In this document: in pieces, positions 1 through 6,760 of the stretch
Numbering within the stretch: the stretch's first letter is position 1
Layout: the number at the start of each line of letters is the position of its first letter
Source: Desulfobacteraceae bacterium
GTDB lineage: Bacteria > Desulfobacterota > Desulfobacteria > Desulfobacterales > Desulfosalsimonadaceae
DNA length: 12,459 nt
NCBI GenBank assembly: GCA_024636355.1
Contig: JAGXHH010000121.1
Location: forward strand, 1-12,459
Reading direction: 5' to 3'
Notes under the pieces: generated by a model
Told to the model about the DNA's origin: nothing
Databases searched by the model: none
What the model saw: only the letters and a program-made list of their open reading frames with translations
Program-made: the position numbers and the translations under genes

Positions 1-814
1 CGGCCAGGCTGCCGAGGTCGGCGATATTGTACATACCCGGCAGCACGTATTTGGCGCCGATCTGGAAAGCGGCATGGGGCAGGCCCCATCCCAGGGCATG
101 AAACATGGGAACGAGCTGGTAGAAGCAGTCGCGCGGCGTCATCTCCGCATTTGCGCCGATGGCCATGGCATGCAGGTAAACGTCCCGGTGGGAATAATAT
201 ACCCCCTTTGGGCGGCCGGTGGTGCCGGTCGTGTAACAGGCGCCGTAGGCGGATTTTTCATCCATGACCGGCCATGTGATTTCGGAATCGGCTTCGTTCA
301 CCAGTTTCTCATAACTGTAAATGGGGGAAAGCTTCGTGTTGATTTCCGACAGGTCTTTGTCGGTCATAATAATGTACCCCTTGACCGATTCGCACTGGTC
401 CGCCACCATTTCAGCGATGGGAATCAGGGTTTCGTCAACCAGGATGTATTTGGCCTCGGCATGGTTGATCACATATCCCAGGTCGACCGGGGAGAGCCGG
501 ATATTGAGCAGAAGGAGAACGGCGCCGATTCCGGGAATCCCGTAATACGCCTCGAGGTGCCGATGGCAGTTCCAGCCGAGGACGCCGATCCGGTCCCCGA
601 CCTCGGCCCCGATTCCCGTCAGGGCATTGGCGAGCCGCCGGACCCGGTCATAGGTTTCGGAATAGGTGAAGCGGAGTTTGCTGCCATCCGGCCGGACGGA
701 GACAACCTGCTGCCGGCCGAAACTTCTGGCCGCATGGCGGATGATGTTGGTGACGTTTAACTGGTAGTCGTCCTGGGAAGTTGCCGGAAAGCCCATGATC
801 GGTTTGTTGCTCAT
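1..814 (-). CDS. AMP-forming acyl-CoA ligase (fatty acyl-CoA synthetase-like), 5' part only
   Basis: The first 271 codons are in the window; the rest lies beyond the left edge. Family knowledge: these enzymes activate a carboxylic acid with ATP to an acyl-adenylate, then transfer it to CoA. Seen here: the A3 phosphate-binding motif as YTTGTTGRPKG at residues 194-204 (T where S is usual in YTSGTTG), then SHRDVYLHAM and the LVPMFHALGWG segment at about 234-244, typical of medium/long-chain fatty acyl-CoA ligases. The adenylate-binding and C-terminal lysine motifs are not in the window, so substrate cannot be judged. The start at 814 is chosen because AAAGGGG lies 7 bases upstream. It points away from polX and has a separate upstream region with two inverted repeats. 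A fatty or aromatic acid ligase both remain possible. Confidence 0.9.
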   Translation of the reverse strand, partial: MSNKPIMGFPATSQDDYQLNVTNIIRHAARSFGRQQVVSVRPDGSKLRFTYSETYDRVRRLANALTGIGAEVGDRIGVLGWNCHRHLEAYYGIPGIGAVLLLLNIRLSPVDLGYVINHAEAKYILVDETLIPIAEMVADQCESVKGYIIMTDKDLSEINTKLSPIYSYEKLVNEADSEITWPVMDEKSAYGACYTTGTTGRPKGVYYSHRDVYLHAMAIGANAEMTPRDCFYQLVPMFHALGWGLPHAAFQIGAKYVLPGMYNIADLGSLA

Positions 815-827
815 GTGTGACCCCTTT

Positions 828-856
828 CAATTGTTTTTGTGTTGAAAATACAATTG
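828..856 (-). promoter_or_regulatory. inverted repeat in the leader of the acyl-CoA ligase gene
   Basis: CAATTGT at 828-834 and ACAATTG at 850-856 form 7-base arms separated by 15 bases, just upstream of the ribosome-binding site (821-824) of the ligase gene. It could be a regulator binding site or a leader hairpin. The arms are short and AT-rich, so it may be chance. Confidence 0.25.
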
Positions 857-1008
857 CTGATCTGGCCAGGAGCTGCTTTGGGAAAGGCATTACGATGATT
901 TCGTAATTCGAAGTACCATAGCGGAATTGTTCTGTGAATACAAGTCCCCTCAAGAAATTCGAAATATGAAAAGATCCAGCGTGGGCAACCCTTTAAAAAT
1001 GTTTTGAC

Positions 1009-1024
1009 AGCCGTCCGGACGGCT
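1009..1024. promoter_or_regulatory. perfect 16-bp palindrome, operator-like
   Basis: AGCCGTCCGGACGGCT is a perfect palindrome about 195 bases upstream of the acyl-CoA ligase start. Palindromes of this form often bind TetR- or GntR-type repressors of fatty acid genes, but no regulator gene is in the window, so this role is inferred. On the plus strand it is followed by TGTAGTTTTTT, so it also has a terminator-like look, although no plus-strand gene lies upstream. Confidence 0.35.
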
Positions 1025-1076
1025 TGTAGTTTTTTGGTGCTCGGGGAAATTTTCGTGCCGCTTTTCCACAAATGAC

Positions 1077-1178
1077 TGTAGGGGCAGGCCCCCGTGCCTG
1101 CCCCGGGTCGGTCAACCCCGATGCCCCGGACATAAAAGGTGGCAAAACAGAAGGCAACCACGGGGGGTTGCCCCTACA
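1077..1178. repeat. REP/MITE-like element with TGTAGGGGC terminal inverted repeats
   Basis: The element begins with TGTAGGGGC (1077-1085) and ends with GCCCCTACA (1170-1178). Each end carries its own hairpin: GGGGCAGGC (1081-1089) with GCCTGCCCC (1096-1104), and GGCAACC (1153-1159) with GGTTGCC (1166-1172). The same GTAGGGGC ends occur in the palindromes at 3890-4027 and 8197-8353, so it belongs to a dispersed family. No transposase is encoded in it. It ends 17 bases before the polX start codon and so probably forms much of the polX leader. Confidence 0.7.
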
Positions 1179-1195
1179 TGTAAACGGATAACTCT

Positions 1196-2926
1196 ATGAC
1201 TATCCCCAATACTGAAATTCGTGACATGTTCGACCAGGTAGCCGACCTGCTGGAATTAAAGGGTGAAAATCCGTTTCGGGTGCGGGCATATCGCGAGGCC
1301 GCGCGAGTCATTAGCGGCTTCTCCGAGCAAGTGGAAAAGCTGGTGAAGGGCGGCGGCGATCTGACCGCGTATCGCGGGATCGGCAAGGACCTGGCTGGAA
1401 AAATTCAGGAGATCGTGGAAACCGGAAGTCTGAAGCAGCTGGAGGAACTAAAGGCGCAGATCCCGGAGTCCCTGCTCGAACTGCTCCAGATTCCGGAACT
1501 TGGTCCTAAAAAAATTGCCGCCCTTCACAAGGAACTGGGGGTGAAAACCCTTGCGGATTTGAAACAGGCGGTCGAAGCCGGCAGGGTCTCAACCCTGAAG
1601 GGGTTCGGCAAAAAATCGGAGCAGAAGATTCTCGAATCGATCGGCCGGACCAAAAAGGCAGGGGGCAAACGGATGCTGATCAGCGATGTCGAGCCGTATG
1701 CCACCGCCCTGGAGCAGTATCTGAAGGACCAGCCCGGCGTAAAACAGGTGGCCGTCGCCGGCAGTTACCGCCGGGGCAAGGAAACGATCGGCGATCTCGA
1801 TATTCTTGCAACGTGCGGGGAAGGGGACGAAGAACAGGTCATGGATGCCTTTGTCCGTTTCGAAGATGCCCGGGATACCATTGCGCACGGCAAAACCAAA
1901 AGCTCGGTACGGTTGAGATCGGGACTCCAGGTGGATCTGCGCATTGTGCCCGAGGAAAGCTACGGTGCGGCGCTCCATTATTTCACCGGTTCCAAGGCGC
2001 ACAATATCGCCGTGCGCAAGCTGGGGATCGACCGGAAATACAAGATCAACGAATACGGGGTGCATGATGGCGAGAACCGGATCGCCGGCAGAACCGAAGA
2101 GGATGTCTACGCGGCTGTGGGCCTTGCATTCATAGAACCCGAGCTCCGGGAAAACATGGGGGAAATCGAGGCGGCACAGGAAAACCGGCAACCCGGGTTG
2201 ATCACGTTAAACGAGATCCGGGGGGATTTGCACGCCCACACCAGCCGCACCGACGGCCGAAACACCCTTTTAGAAATGGCGGAAGCCGCCCGCGACCTTG
2301 GCTATGAATACCTTGCCATCACCGATCACTCCCAGAAAGTGGCCATGGCCGGCGGAATGACTGAAAAGGACCTCCGGGAGCATATGCAACGAATAGATGC
2401 GGTAAACGAGCAGGTCGAAGGGATTACCCTGCTCAAGGGGATCGAATGCGATATCCTGGCAGAGGGTACCCTCGACCTTCCGGATACCGTATTAAAGGAT
2501 CTCGACCTGGTTATCTGTTCCGTCCATTATTACCAGCGCCTTTCCCGTGAAGATCAGATCAAGCGGGTGTTGCGGGCGATGGACAGCCCGTACTGCCAGA
2601 TCCTGGGGCATCCGACCGCACGACTGATCAATACGCGCGAACCGATCGACATCGATCTGGAAAAGATAATCGAGGCGGCAAGGGAGCGGGGCGTGGTCCT
2701 GGAATTAAACGCCCAGCCGGACCGTCTCGACCTGCCGCACAACTACTGCAAGATGGCCGCCGAACTCGGGGTCAAGATTGCCTTGAACACGGATTCCCAC
2801 AGTATAGAAGGCTTAAAGCGGATGAAGGGCGGGGTGACCGAAGCCCGGAGGGGATGGCTGACCAAAGCGGATGTCATCAATACGAGGCCGCTTGGAGACA
2901 TGTTGGCGATGCTGCGGAAGAGATAA
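1196..2926 (+). CDS. polX: DNA polymerase/3'-5' exonuclease PolX (family X polymerase plus PHP domain)
   Basis: A complete bacterial PolX of 576 residues, the usual length. Family role: gap-filling DNA synthesis in base excision repair, with a manganese-dependent 3'-5' exonuclease and AP-endonuclease activity in the PHP domain. Domains: N-terminal 8-kDa-like and helix-hairpin-helix region (about 1-150, with AYRGIGKDLAGKI at 58-70), polymerase palm with GSYRRG (189-194), catalytic D200, D202 and D247, and YFTGS (262-266). After a linker, the PHP domain (about 340-576) has every expected metal ligand: H346, H348, D353, H378, E417, H444, H472, D533 and H535. It is probably active in both functions. 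The start has no convincing Shine-Dalgarno sequence; a GTAGGGGC repeat lies directly upstream. It is apparently monocistronic. Confidence 0.96.
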   Translation: MTIPNTEIRDMFDQVADLLELKGENPFRVRAYREAARVISGFSEQVEKLVKGGGDLTAYRGIGKDLAGKIQEIVETGSLKQLEELKAQIPESLLELLQIPELGPKKIAALHKELGVKTLADLKQAVEAGRVSTLKGFGKKSEQKILESIGRTKKAGGKRMLISDVEPYATALEQYLKDQPGVKQVAVAGSYRRGKETIGDLDILATCGEGDEEQVMDAFVRFEDARDTIAHGKTKSSVRLRSGLQVDLRIVPEESYGAALHYFTGSKAHNIAVRKLGIDRKYKINEYGVHDGENRIAGRTEEDVYAAVGLAFIEPELRENMGEIEAAQENRQPGLITLNEIRGDLHAHTSRTDGRNTLLEMAEAARDLGYEYLAITDHSQKVAMAGGMTEKDLREHMQRIDAVNEQVEGITLLKGIECDILAEGTLDLPDTVLKDLDLVICSVHYYQRLSREDQIKRVLRAMDSPYCQILGHPTARLINTREPIDIDLEKIIEAARERGVVLELNAQPDRLDLPHNYCKMAAELGVKIALNTDSHSIEGLKRMKGGVTEARRGWLTKADVINTRPLGDMLAMLRKR

Positions 2927-2952
2927 GAATTGGAAAAAAACGTATGGAACGA

Positions 2953-2980
2953 TTGACAAACCCGGCAGTTTGTATATATT
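2953..2980 (+). promoter_or_regulatory. sigma70-type promoter of vapBC
   Basis: A perfect -35 box TTGACA (2953-2958) is followed after 16 bases by TATATT (2975-2980), five of six matches to the -10 consensus. It lies 30 bases upstream of the vapB start, which gives a short leader. The -10 box falls inside an inverted repeat that could be the autoregulatory operator. Confidence 0.75.
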
Positions 2981-2992
2981 GCATGTATATAC
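2972..2992. promoter_or_regulatory. operator-like inverted repeat overlapping the vapBC -10 box
   Basis: GTATATA (2972-2978) and TATATAC (2986-2992) are perfect 7-base arms with a 7-base spacer, spanning the -10 box and the expected transcription start. VapB antitoxins of the AbrB-like class, with or without VapC, usually repress their own promoter by binding such palindromes. Binding here is inferred. Confidence 0.6.
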
Positions 2993-3010
2993 TACTTGGC
3001 TGGAGGGGGC

Positions 3011-3241
3011 ATGAATACAGCAAAAATTTTTAAAAGCGGCAATTCACAAGCGGTTCGGCTACCCAAGGAATTTCAATTTGATACGTCCGAAGTCCAGATA
3101 TTCAGGAGGGGCGACGAAGTGGTCCTGAGGAAAAAACCCCGAGACATGACCCGCGTATTTGAACTACTGGCCGACTTGTCCGACGATTTCATGGCGGATG
3201 GTCGTCAGCAGCCGCCCTTGGACGAAAGAGAATCGTTTTGA
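3011..3241 (+). CDS. vapB: VapB-type antitoxin, AbrB/MazE-like swapped-hairpin fold
   Basis: A 76-residue protein with the signature SGNSQAVRLPKEF at 9-21, the DNA-binding swapped-hairpin motif of VapB and MazE antitoxins. The acidic C-terminal tail (about 45-76) is where such antitoxins bind and block their toxin. The frame is open from a TTG at 2996, but the ATG at 3011 is chosen because TGGAGGGGG lies immediately upstream and the protein then starts MNTAKIFKSGNS, like its relatives. It precedes vapC with a 4-base overlap, so the two are translationally coupled. Expected function: neutralise VapC and repress the operon through the palindrome at 2972-2992. Confidence 0.9.
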   Translation: MNTAKIFKSGNSQAVRLPKEFQFDTSEVQIFRRGDEVVLRKKPRDMTRVFELLADLSDDFMADGRQQPPLDERESF

Positions 3242-3648
3242 TATACATGATGGACACGGACATCTGCATTTACATCATTAAACGCAAGCCTTTAAATGTC
3301 CTGAAACGTTTGGAAAAGCTGCAACCCGAACAAATTTCCATTTCGTCCATTACCTTTGCCGAACTGATGAACGGTGCAAAGAAAAGCCGATATATCGAGG
3401 CAAATGTGGCGAAGCTGAACGAGATGTCCGAATTGCTGAAAATTCATCCTTTCGACAAAAAAGCTGCCGTTGCATATGGTGATGTCCGTTCTTCTCTTGA
3501 AAAAAGAGGCGAGGTCATAGGCGCCAATGACTTGCTGATCGCCGCGCACGCGTTAAGCCTGAATTTAATTCTGGTTACGAATAACGAAAAAGAATTCAGC
3601 CGGGTGGACGGATTGAAATCGGAAAACTGGGCATCTGATCCTTCGTGA
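3238..3648 (+). CDS. vapC: VapC-type toxin, PIN-domain ribonuclease
   Basis: A 136-residue PIN-domain protein of usual length. Family role: a magnesium-dependent endoribonuclease that halts growth, often by cutting initiator tRNA or rRNA. Visible active-site residues: D6 in MMDTDICIYIIK, E42 in TFAELMNGA, D98 in GANDLLIAAHA, and the TNNEKEF segment at 114-120. It ends with the usual GLKSENW. The start is taken as TTG at 3238, which overlaps the vapB stop codon; GAAAGAG lies 7 bases upstream, and the N-terminus then matches the common M-x-Y-M-x-D-T pattern. ATG at 3247 or 3250 are alternatives that would place D6 almost at the N-terminus. The toxin appears intact. Confidence 0.92.
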   Translation: MIYMMDTDICIYIIKRKPLNVLKRLEKLQPEQISISSITFAELMNGAKKSRYIEANVAKLNEMSELLKIHPFDKKAAVAYGDVRSSLEKRGEVIGANDLLIAAHALSLNLILVTNNEKEFSRVDGLKSENWASDPS

Positions 3649-3656
3649 ACAGTCGA

Positions 3657-3739
3657 CCCCTACGGCTGGTGAGTCAAGCGCTGTAATCGTAGGTCGGGAT
3701 TCACATCCCGACATGGTTTAAATCCTCATGGTTTTTTGC
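3657..3739. repeat. 83-bp direct repeat, copy 1
   Basis: This stretch matches 4078-4161 almost base for base; I see one substitution and one single-base insertion, both in the GAGTCAAGCG/GCGTCAATGCG segment. It contains a GTCGGGAT-tcac-ATCCCGAC hairpin (3693-3712). The shared sequence starts CCCCTACGGCTGGTG and ends CATGGTTTTTTGC. Copy 2 overlaps the 3' end of the GH13 gene, so copy 1 carries a duplicate of that gene's last 13 codons. Confidence 0.85.
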
Positions 3740-3849
3740 AGTTCCGGTTTGTTCTCCAATCCGCTTGCAAGCCGGTTTCCTACCCTTTTTGCTCGCAGGG
3801 CGGGCGGGTTTGAAACCCGACATCGTCGGGATGTGAATCCCGACCATAT

Positions 3850-4035
3850 CGGGTTGGAAACCCGACCGGGCGGGGATAATCCCCGCCCGGGGGCGATTCG
3901 TGAATCGCCCCTACGAATGACCCTTACATGCCGAAATCGTCAAAAATGAACCAATCCATTGCATGACAGGAAAATGGAGATGTTCTATTCCCGGCCTCAC
4001 GGTGTAGGGGCGATTCACGAATCGCCCTGCCGGGA
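3850..4035 (+). repeat. long interspersed hairpin element, copy A
   Basis: The order is: CGGGTT/AACCCG hairpin, a 25-bp GC-rich palindrome (3866-3890), a GGGGCGATTC palindrome (3890-3911), a unique core of about 90 bases, and a second GTAGGGGCGATTC palindrome (4004-4027), followed by TGCCGGGA. The same order is present on the opposite strand at 8189-8394. Copy A lacks about 19 bases of the core that copy B has. The two-palindromes-around-a-core layout recalls mosaic REP elements (BIMEs). No protein is encoded. Confidence 0.85.
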
Positions 4036-4077
4036 TGGGGCACAATGTCCAAACTCCAGGGGCGGGTTTGAAACCCG

Positions 4078-4161
4078 CCCCTACGGCTGGTGCGTCAATG
4101 CGCTGTAATCGTAGGTCGGGATTCACATCCCGACATGGTTTAAATCCTCATGGTTTTTTGC
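4078..4161. repeat. 84-bp direct repeat, copy 2, overlapping the 3' end of the GH13 gene
   Basis: Near-identical to 3657-3739. Bases 4123-4161 of this copy are the last 12 codons plus stop of the GH13 gene (AKNHEDLNHVGM). A hairpin with arms 4115-4122 and 4127-4134 puts the stop codon in its loop. Together with copy 1 it brackets element copy A. Confidence 0.85.
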
Positions 4162-6594
4162 TGCCAGATACAATCTCCCGAACGGTTCAAGTTCAATTTC
4201 TAATCGACCATCCGGATTTCCTGGGCATGGGGCGCCATTCAGGCGGTTTACAATCGGGTCGGAACCCTCGAATCCGGATCTATGGAAATTTATAACGGCT
4301 GTTTCCGGCTTGGCACTTAGATTGACCGCCACGACAGAATGATACCGGCCGCACCGGTTATGAATCAGGGCCACCGCCGGATTGCCGGAAGGAAGCGTTT
4401 CGGCCTCGTTGCCATAGGGGGCGAGTGCCGGATCACTGTCGACAGTCGCGATCAACTGATCGATTCCACGGGCGATGTACAAATGAATGGTTTCGTTGTT
4501 GCTGATTTTTTCTGAAAGTGCTCGATATTCCGACCGGGTTCGCTTGATATCCCGCAGTTCTCCTGACTGCCGCATACGGTCATAGTCATTGCCAAGCCCC
4601 ACCAGCTCATTGAAATAGATTGATTTGACGTTTCGCCCCATCAGCGCAAAAGCAAGCGTATAGAACGATAGGTAGCGGGCGGCTTCAAGCTGCGGATCAC
4701 CGATGCGGGTCAGCGAATCCCGGGTCGATACGCACAGCTCATAGGGTTCGCGGCCATTGATGACCTTTTCGGCAAAAAACGTGAGCGCGGGACTTGCGGC
4801 ATCCCTTTTCCCGAGTGCCGCCAAAATCTCGTCGATCGATCGGAATTCATCTTTCAGATGCAGTATATCCCCGTTTGTCTGCCGGGGACCGAAAAGCCGT
4901 TCGGCAGCCGTAATCCTGTCGAGCCCGGCTTCCAGGCAGATGCTTTTAAATTCTCCTTCGGTAATCCGTCCGGCCGGCACGGCCTTGTACTTGATCTTCC
5001 CGCCGTTTTTGGAGACGATGTCGGCCAGTTCCTGTCGCTCCGAAATGGTCAGGATGCCGACGCTGCCCCGCACCGATTTGCCGTCGTGGCTTTCGGCAAC
5101 GGAGAACCGGATGCTCCGTTTCGGCAGATCGTATGCGGCGATTCGCTCGAATATCCGATCCAGAATCTTTGTATTGCCGGTGTTGAAGACAGCCGGCAGG
5201 ATGCTTGCCAGGTGGAAATCGTACATCATGGGAGGCGGGGCGGATTTGTCGGCCATCTGGGACAGCACGGTGTCCAGGGTGTCGTTTACCTCCAGGTTGG
5301 GCACCATCCGGGGGGAGACGGCATCCATCGACAGATAAAGTATCCGCATCAGGCGTGTTACTTCGGGCAGTCCGAAGCAGCTGGTCTTCCATTTTTTAAA
5401 CGCGTAGTTCGCCGCATCGAGCCGTAGCAGGTTCAGGTCGAGGCCCAGATACCATGAAAAATCATCGGCCAGCATTTTAAGCCCCTCGTACGTCGAGGTG
5501 TTGACGTCTACCTGGACATGGCTGAAAGTGGTCATGGCCCGAAACGGTTCCCCGAAAATGACCGGATCAGATTGTTCATAAAGGGCATTGATCCGTTCGG
5601 CTGTTGCCGCATCCATGCCGGTGGCCATGAGCAGGCCGGCCCGGGTGCGGATCCCATCCGTAAAGACGTAAGGCGGGTGTTTTGTTTCCTGGATTTCCGA
5701 CAGGCGAAACAGGGCATCCGGATTGATGTTCAGGGTTTGCGCCAGGTATTGCCGGAACGCGGTGACATTGGCGTAGTCGTCTTCGAACAGCATCTGGTCA
5801 TTTTGAATTTTATCGAAGACAGACATGATGCCGATGACCGCGTCCGGAATCGCATCGGGCGCCAGATTCCGGTTCAGGGCCTGAAACCTTTCCGCTGGGG
5901 ACATGCCGGCATAAACCGGATCGACAGGCCGCCTCCTGAAGATCGTAAAGAGCGGAAAAGGGCGGGGGCGGAAGATCTGTTCAAAATCGCCGGCGACTTT
6001 CATGCGCCGGTATTCCGGTTCGGAAAAGACGTAAAAACACTTTCCCGCCGCATCATCTCCGGCCAGGTACGCCTGAAATGCCGGATTGCCGATATCGACA
6101 TGGTTTAAGACGAAATCGGCCATGGAAAAGTATTTCTCCATGGTACGGCCGAACAGGTCGTTTGTGCCGAATCGCGGGTGGATTCGGTTGCGCTCGACCT
6201 GGGAAAAATAGCCGTCATTGAACCGGTCTTCGACAATCGTACATGCCGGCAGCATGTGAATTCCCCGGACCGCCGGAAAGTGCGTTTGGAAAAACCGGTC
6301 GAGGACGGCAAGTGTCTGTTCGTCATCCTGATGCACGCTGTCGGCGTAGGCGATGACCATTGCATGCTGCTCAATGCGCGACAACGGGTCTGACGGATCG
6401 CACCGGAGGTCTTTATCCCGGATGCGATCCGGTTTGCCTTCCCAGGCGGCCTGCAGGCGTTTAATCCAGTAAACGGAGATCTTTTCGGCCAGATCCCCGT
6501 ATTCGGATTCCGGGAAGATGTCGTTGAAATTGTCGCGTATGGCCGAAAGCTTCTCCATGGCCAACGGCTGCCATCTGTTTCCGGAGGTGTTCAT
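4123..6594 (-). CDS. GH13 sucrose/glucosylglycerate phosphorylase-like enzyme, oversized
   Basis: An 823-residue protein related to the GH13_18 phosphorylases, which split a glucoside with phosphate to give glucose 1-phosphate. Recognisable blocks: MVIAYADSVH (79-88), ADFVLNHVD (159-167), TTFSHVQVDVN (355-365), RLDAANYAFKKWKTSC with nucleophile D393, NLEVND with acid/base E435, SHD with D504, GREPYEL (614-620) and RDIKRTRSEY (681-690). All three catalytic carboxylates are present. Family members have about 480-560 residues; here about 130 residues interrupt the block before TTFSHVQVD and about 65 more lie after SHDG. The start at 6594 is chosen for AAGGA 7 bases upstream; the open frame continues to 6753 but through a hairpin and a tandem repeat. 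The last residues are repeat-derived. No signal peptide, so probably cytoplasmic. Phosphorylase versus hydrolase and the acceptor are unresolved. Confidence 0.75.
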   Translation of the reverse strand: MNTSGNRWQPLAMEKLSAIRDNFNDIFPESEYGDLAEKISVYWIKRLQAAWEGKPDRIRDKDLRCDPSDPLSRIEQHAMVIAYADSVHQDDEQTLAVLDRFFQTHFPAVRGIHMLPACTIVEDRFNDGYFSQVERNRIHPRFGTNDLFGRTMEKYFSMADFVLNHVDIGNPAFQAYLAGDDAAGKCFYVFSEPEYRRMKVAGDFEQIFRPRPFPLFTIFRRRPVDPVYAGMSPAERFQALNRNLAPDAIPDAVIGIMSVFDKIQNDQMLFEDDYANVTAFRQYLAQTLNINPDALFRLSEIQETKHPPYVFTDGIRTRAGLLMATGMDAATAERINALYEQSDPVIFGEPFRAMTTFSHVQVDVNTSTYEGLKMLADDFSWYLGLDLNLLRLDAANYAFKKWKTSCFGLPEVTRLMRILYLSMDAVSPRMVPNLEVNDTLDTVLSQMADKSAPPPMMYDFHLASILPAVFNTGNTKILDRIFERIAAYDLPKRSIRFSVAESHDGKSVRGSVGILTISERQELADIVSKNGGKIKYKAVPAGRITEGEFKSICLEAGLDRITAAERLFGPRQTNGDILHLKDEFRSIDEILAALGKRDAASPALTFFAEKVINGREPYELCVSTRDSLTRIGDPQLEAARYLSFYTLAFALMGRNVKSIYFNELVGLGNDYDRMRQSGELRDIKRTRSEYRALSEKISNNETIHLYIARGIDQLIATVDSDPALAPYGNEAETLPSGNPAVALIHNRCGRYHSVVAVNLSAKPETAVINFHRSGFEGSDPIVNRLNGAPCPGNPDGRLEIELEPFGRLYLAAKNHEDLNHVGM

Positions 6595-6656
6595 GCACGG
6601 GTCCTTATTTTTAATCGAGAAAATGTTGTCGGCATTTGGCAAAATCTCAAGATTAC

Positions 6657-6683
6657 CATGAAGAGCATGAAGATCATGAAGAA
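6657..6683 (+). repeat. short tandem repeat, three 9-bp units
   Basis: CATGAAGAG, CATGAAGAT and CATGAAGAA follow one another, then GAGCAT. The repeat sits in the gap upstream of the GH13 gene, between its ribosome-binding site and the hairpin at 6709-6751. When read as protein it gives low-complexity HEEHEDHEE-like peptide, which is a reason not to extend genes through it. Confidence 0.7.
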
Positions 6684-6708
6684 GAGCATACTGGCGGGAT
6701 CGGGTACA

Positions 6709-6751
6709 GACAACGGGCAGAGCGGTTTCGGCGACCGCTTTGCCCGTTGTC
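6709..6751 (-). terminator. strong stem-loop after the 6761-7189 gene (terminator-like, no U tract)
   Basis: GACAACGGGCA (6709-6719) pairs with TGCCCGTTGTC (6741-6751), and AGCGGT (6721-6726) with ACCGCT (6734-6739), giving an almost continuous 18-bp stem with a 7-base loop and one G/T position. It begins nine bases after the stop codon of the small minus-strand gene. No T-run follows on the minus strand, so it may be a transcript-end stabiliser or a tail-less terminator rather than a classical one. Confidence 0.55.
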
Positions 6752-6760
6752 AATTTCCGT

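Larger units (their letters stand above)
3649..4122. other. gene-free hairpin-rich block between vapC and the GH13 gene
   Basis: I see no credible gene here. The interval holds a chain of palindromes: GTCGGGAT/ATCCCGAC (3693-3712), CGGGTT/AACCCG (3805-3819), GTCGGGAT/ATCCCGAC in opposite loop orientation (3825-3844), CGGGTT/AACCCG (3850-3864), a 12-bp-arm palindrome (3866-3890), GGGGCGATTC/GAATCGCCCC (3890-3911), a similar one at 4004-4027, and GGGGCGGGTT/AACCCGCCCC (4059-4081). A further hairpin at 4115-4134 crosses the boundary. Short open frames here are built from these repeats and are not genes. Confidence 0.8.

Noticed and set aside
74..760. 228-codon plus-strand open frame
   Set aside because: It is the antisense of the acyl-CoA ligase; the minus strand there reads a clear family protein with YTTGTTGRPKG.
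811..1161. Minus-strand frames in the gap before the acyl-CoA ligase (648-953, 811-1161)
   Set aside because: They are made from repeat and leader sequence, overlap the ligase start in another frame, and resemble no protein.
3649..4134. CRISPR array
   Set aside because: Repeats are palindromes of several different types at irregular spacing, with no constant repeat-spacer unit and no cas genes.
3728..4295. Open frames at 3728-3949, 3911-4126 and 4035-4295
   Set aside because: Their sequence consists of palindromic repeats and GH13 antisense, with no family pattern or ribosome-binding site.
4757..6108. Long plus-strand frames inside the GH13 gene (for example 4757-5338, 5518-6108)
   Set aside because: They are shadows of the minus-strand gene in a GC-rich region; the minus strand has the catalytic motifs.
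6595..6753. 53-residue N-terminal extension of the GH13 protein
   Set aside because: It runs through the 18-bp hairpin and the CATGAAGAn tandem repeat, has no family similarity, and a good ribosome-binding site precedes the ATG at 6594.
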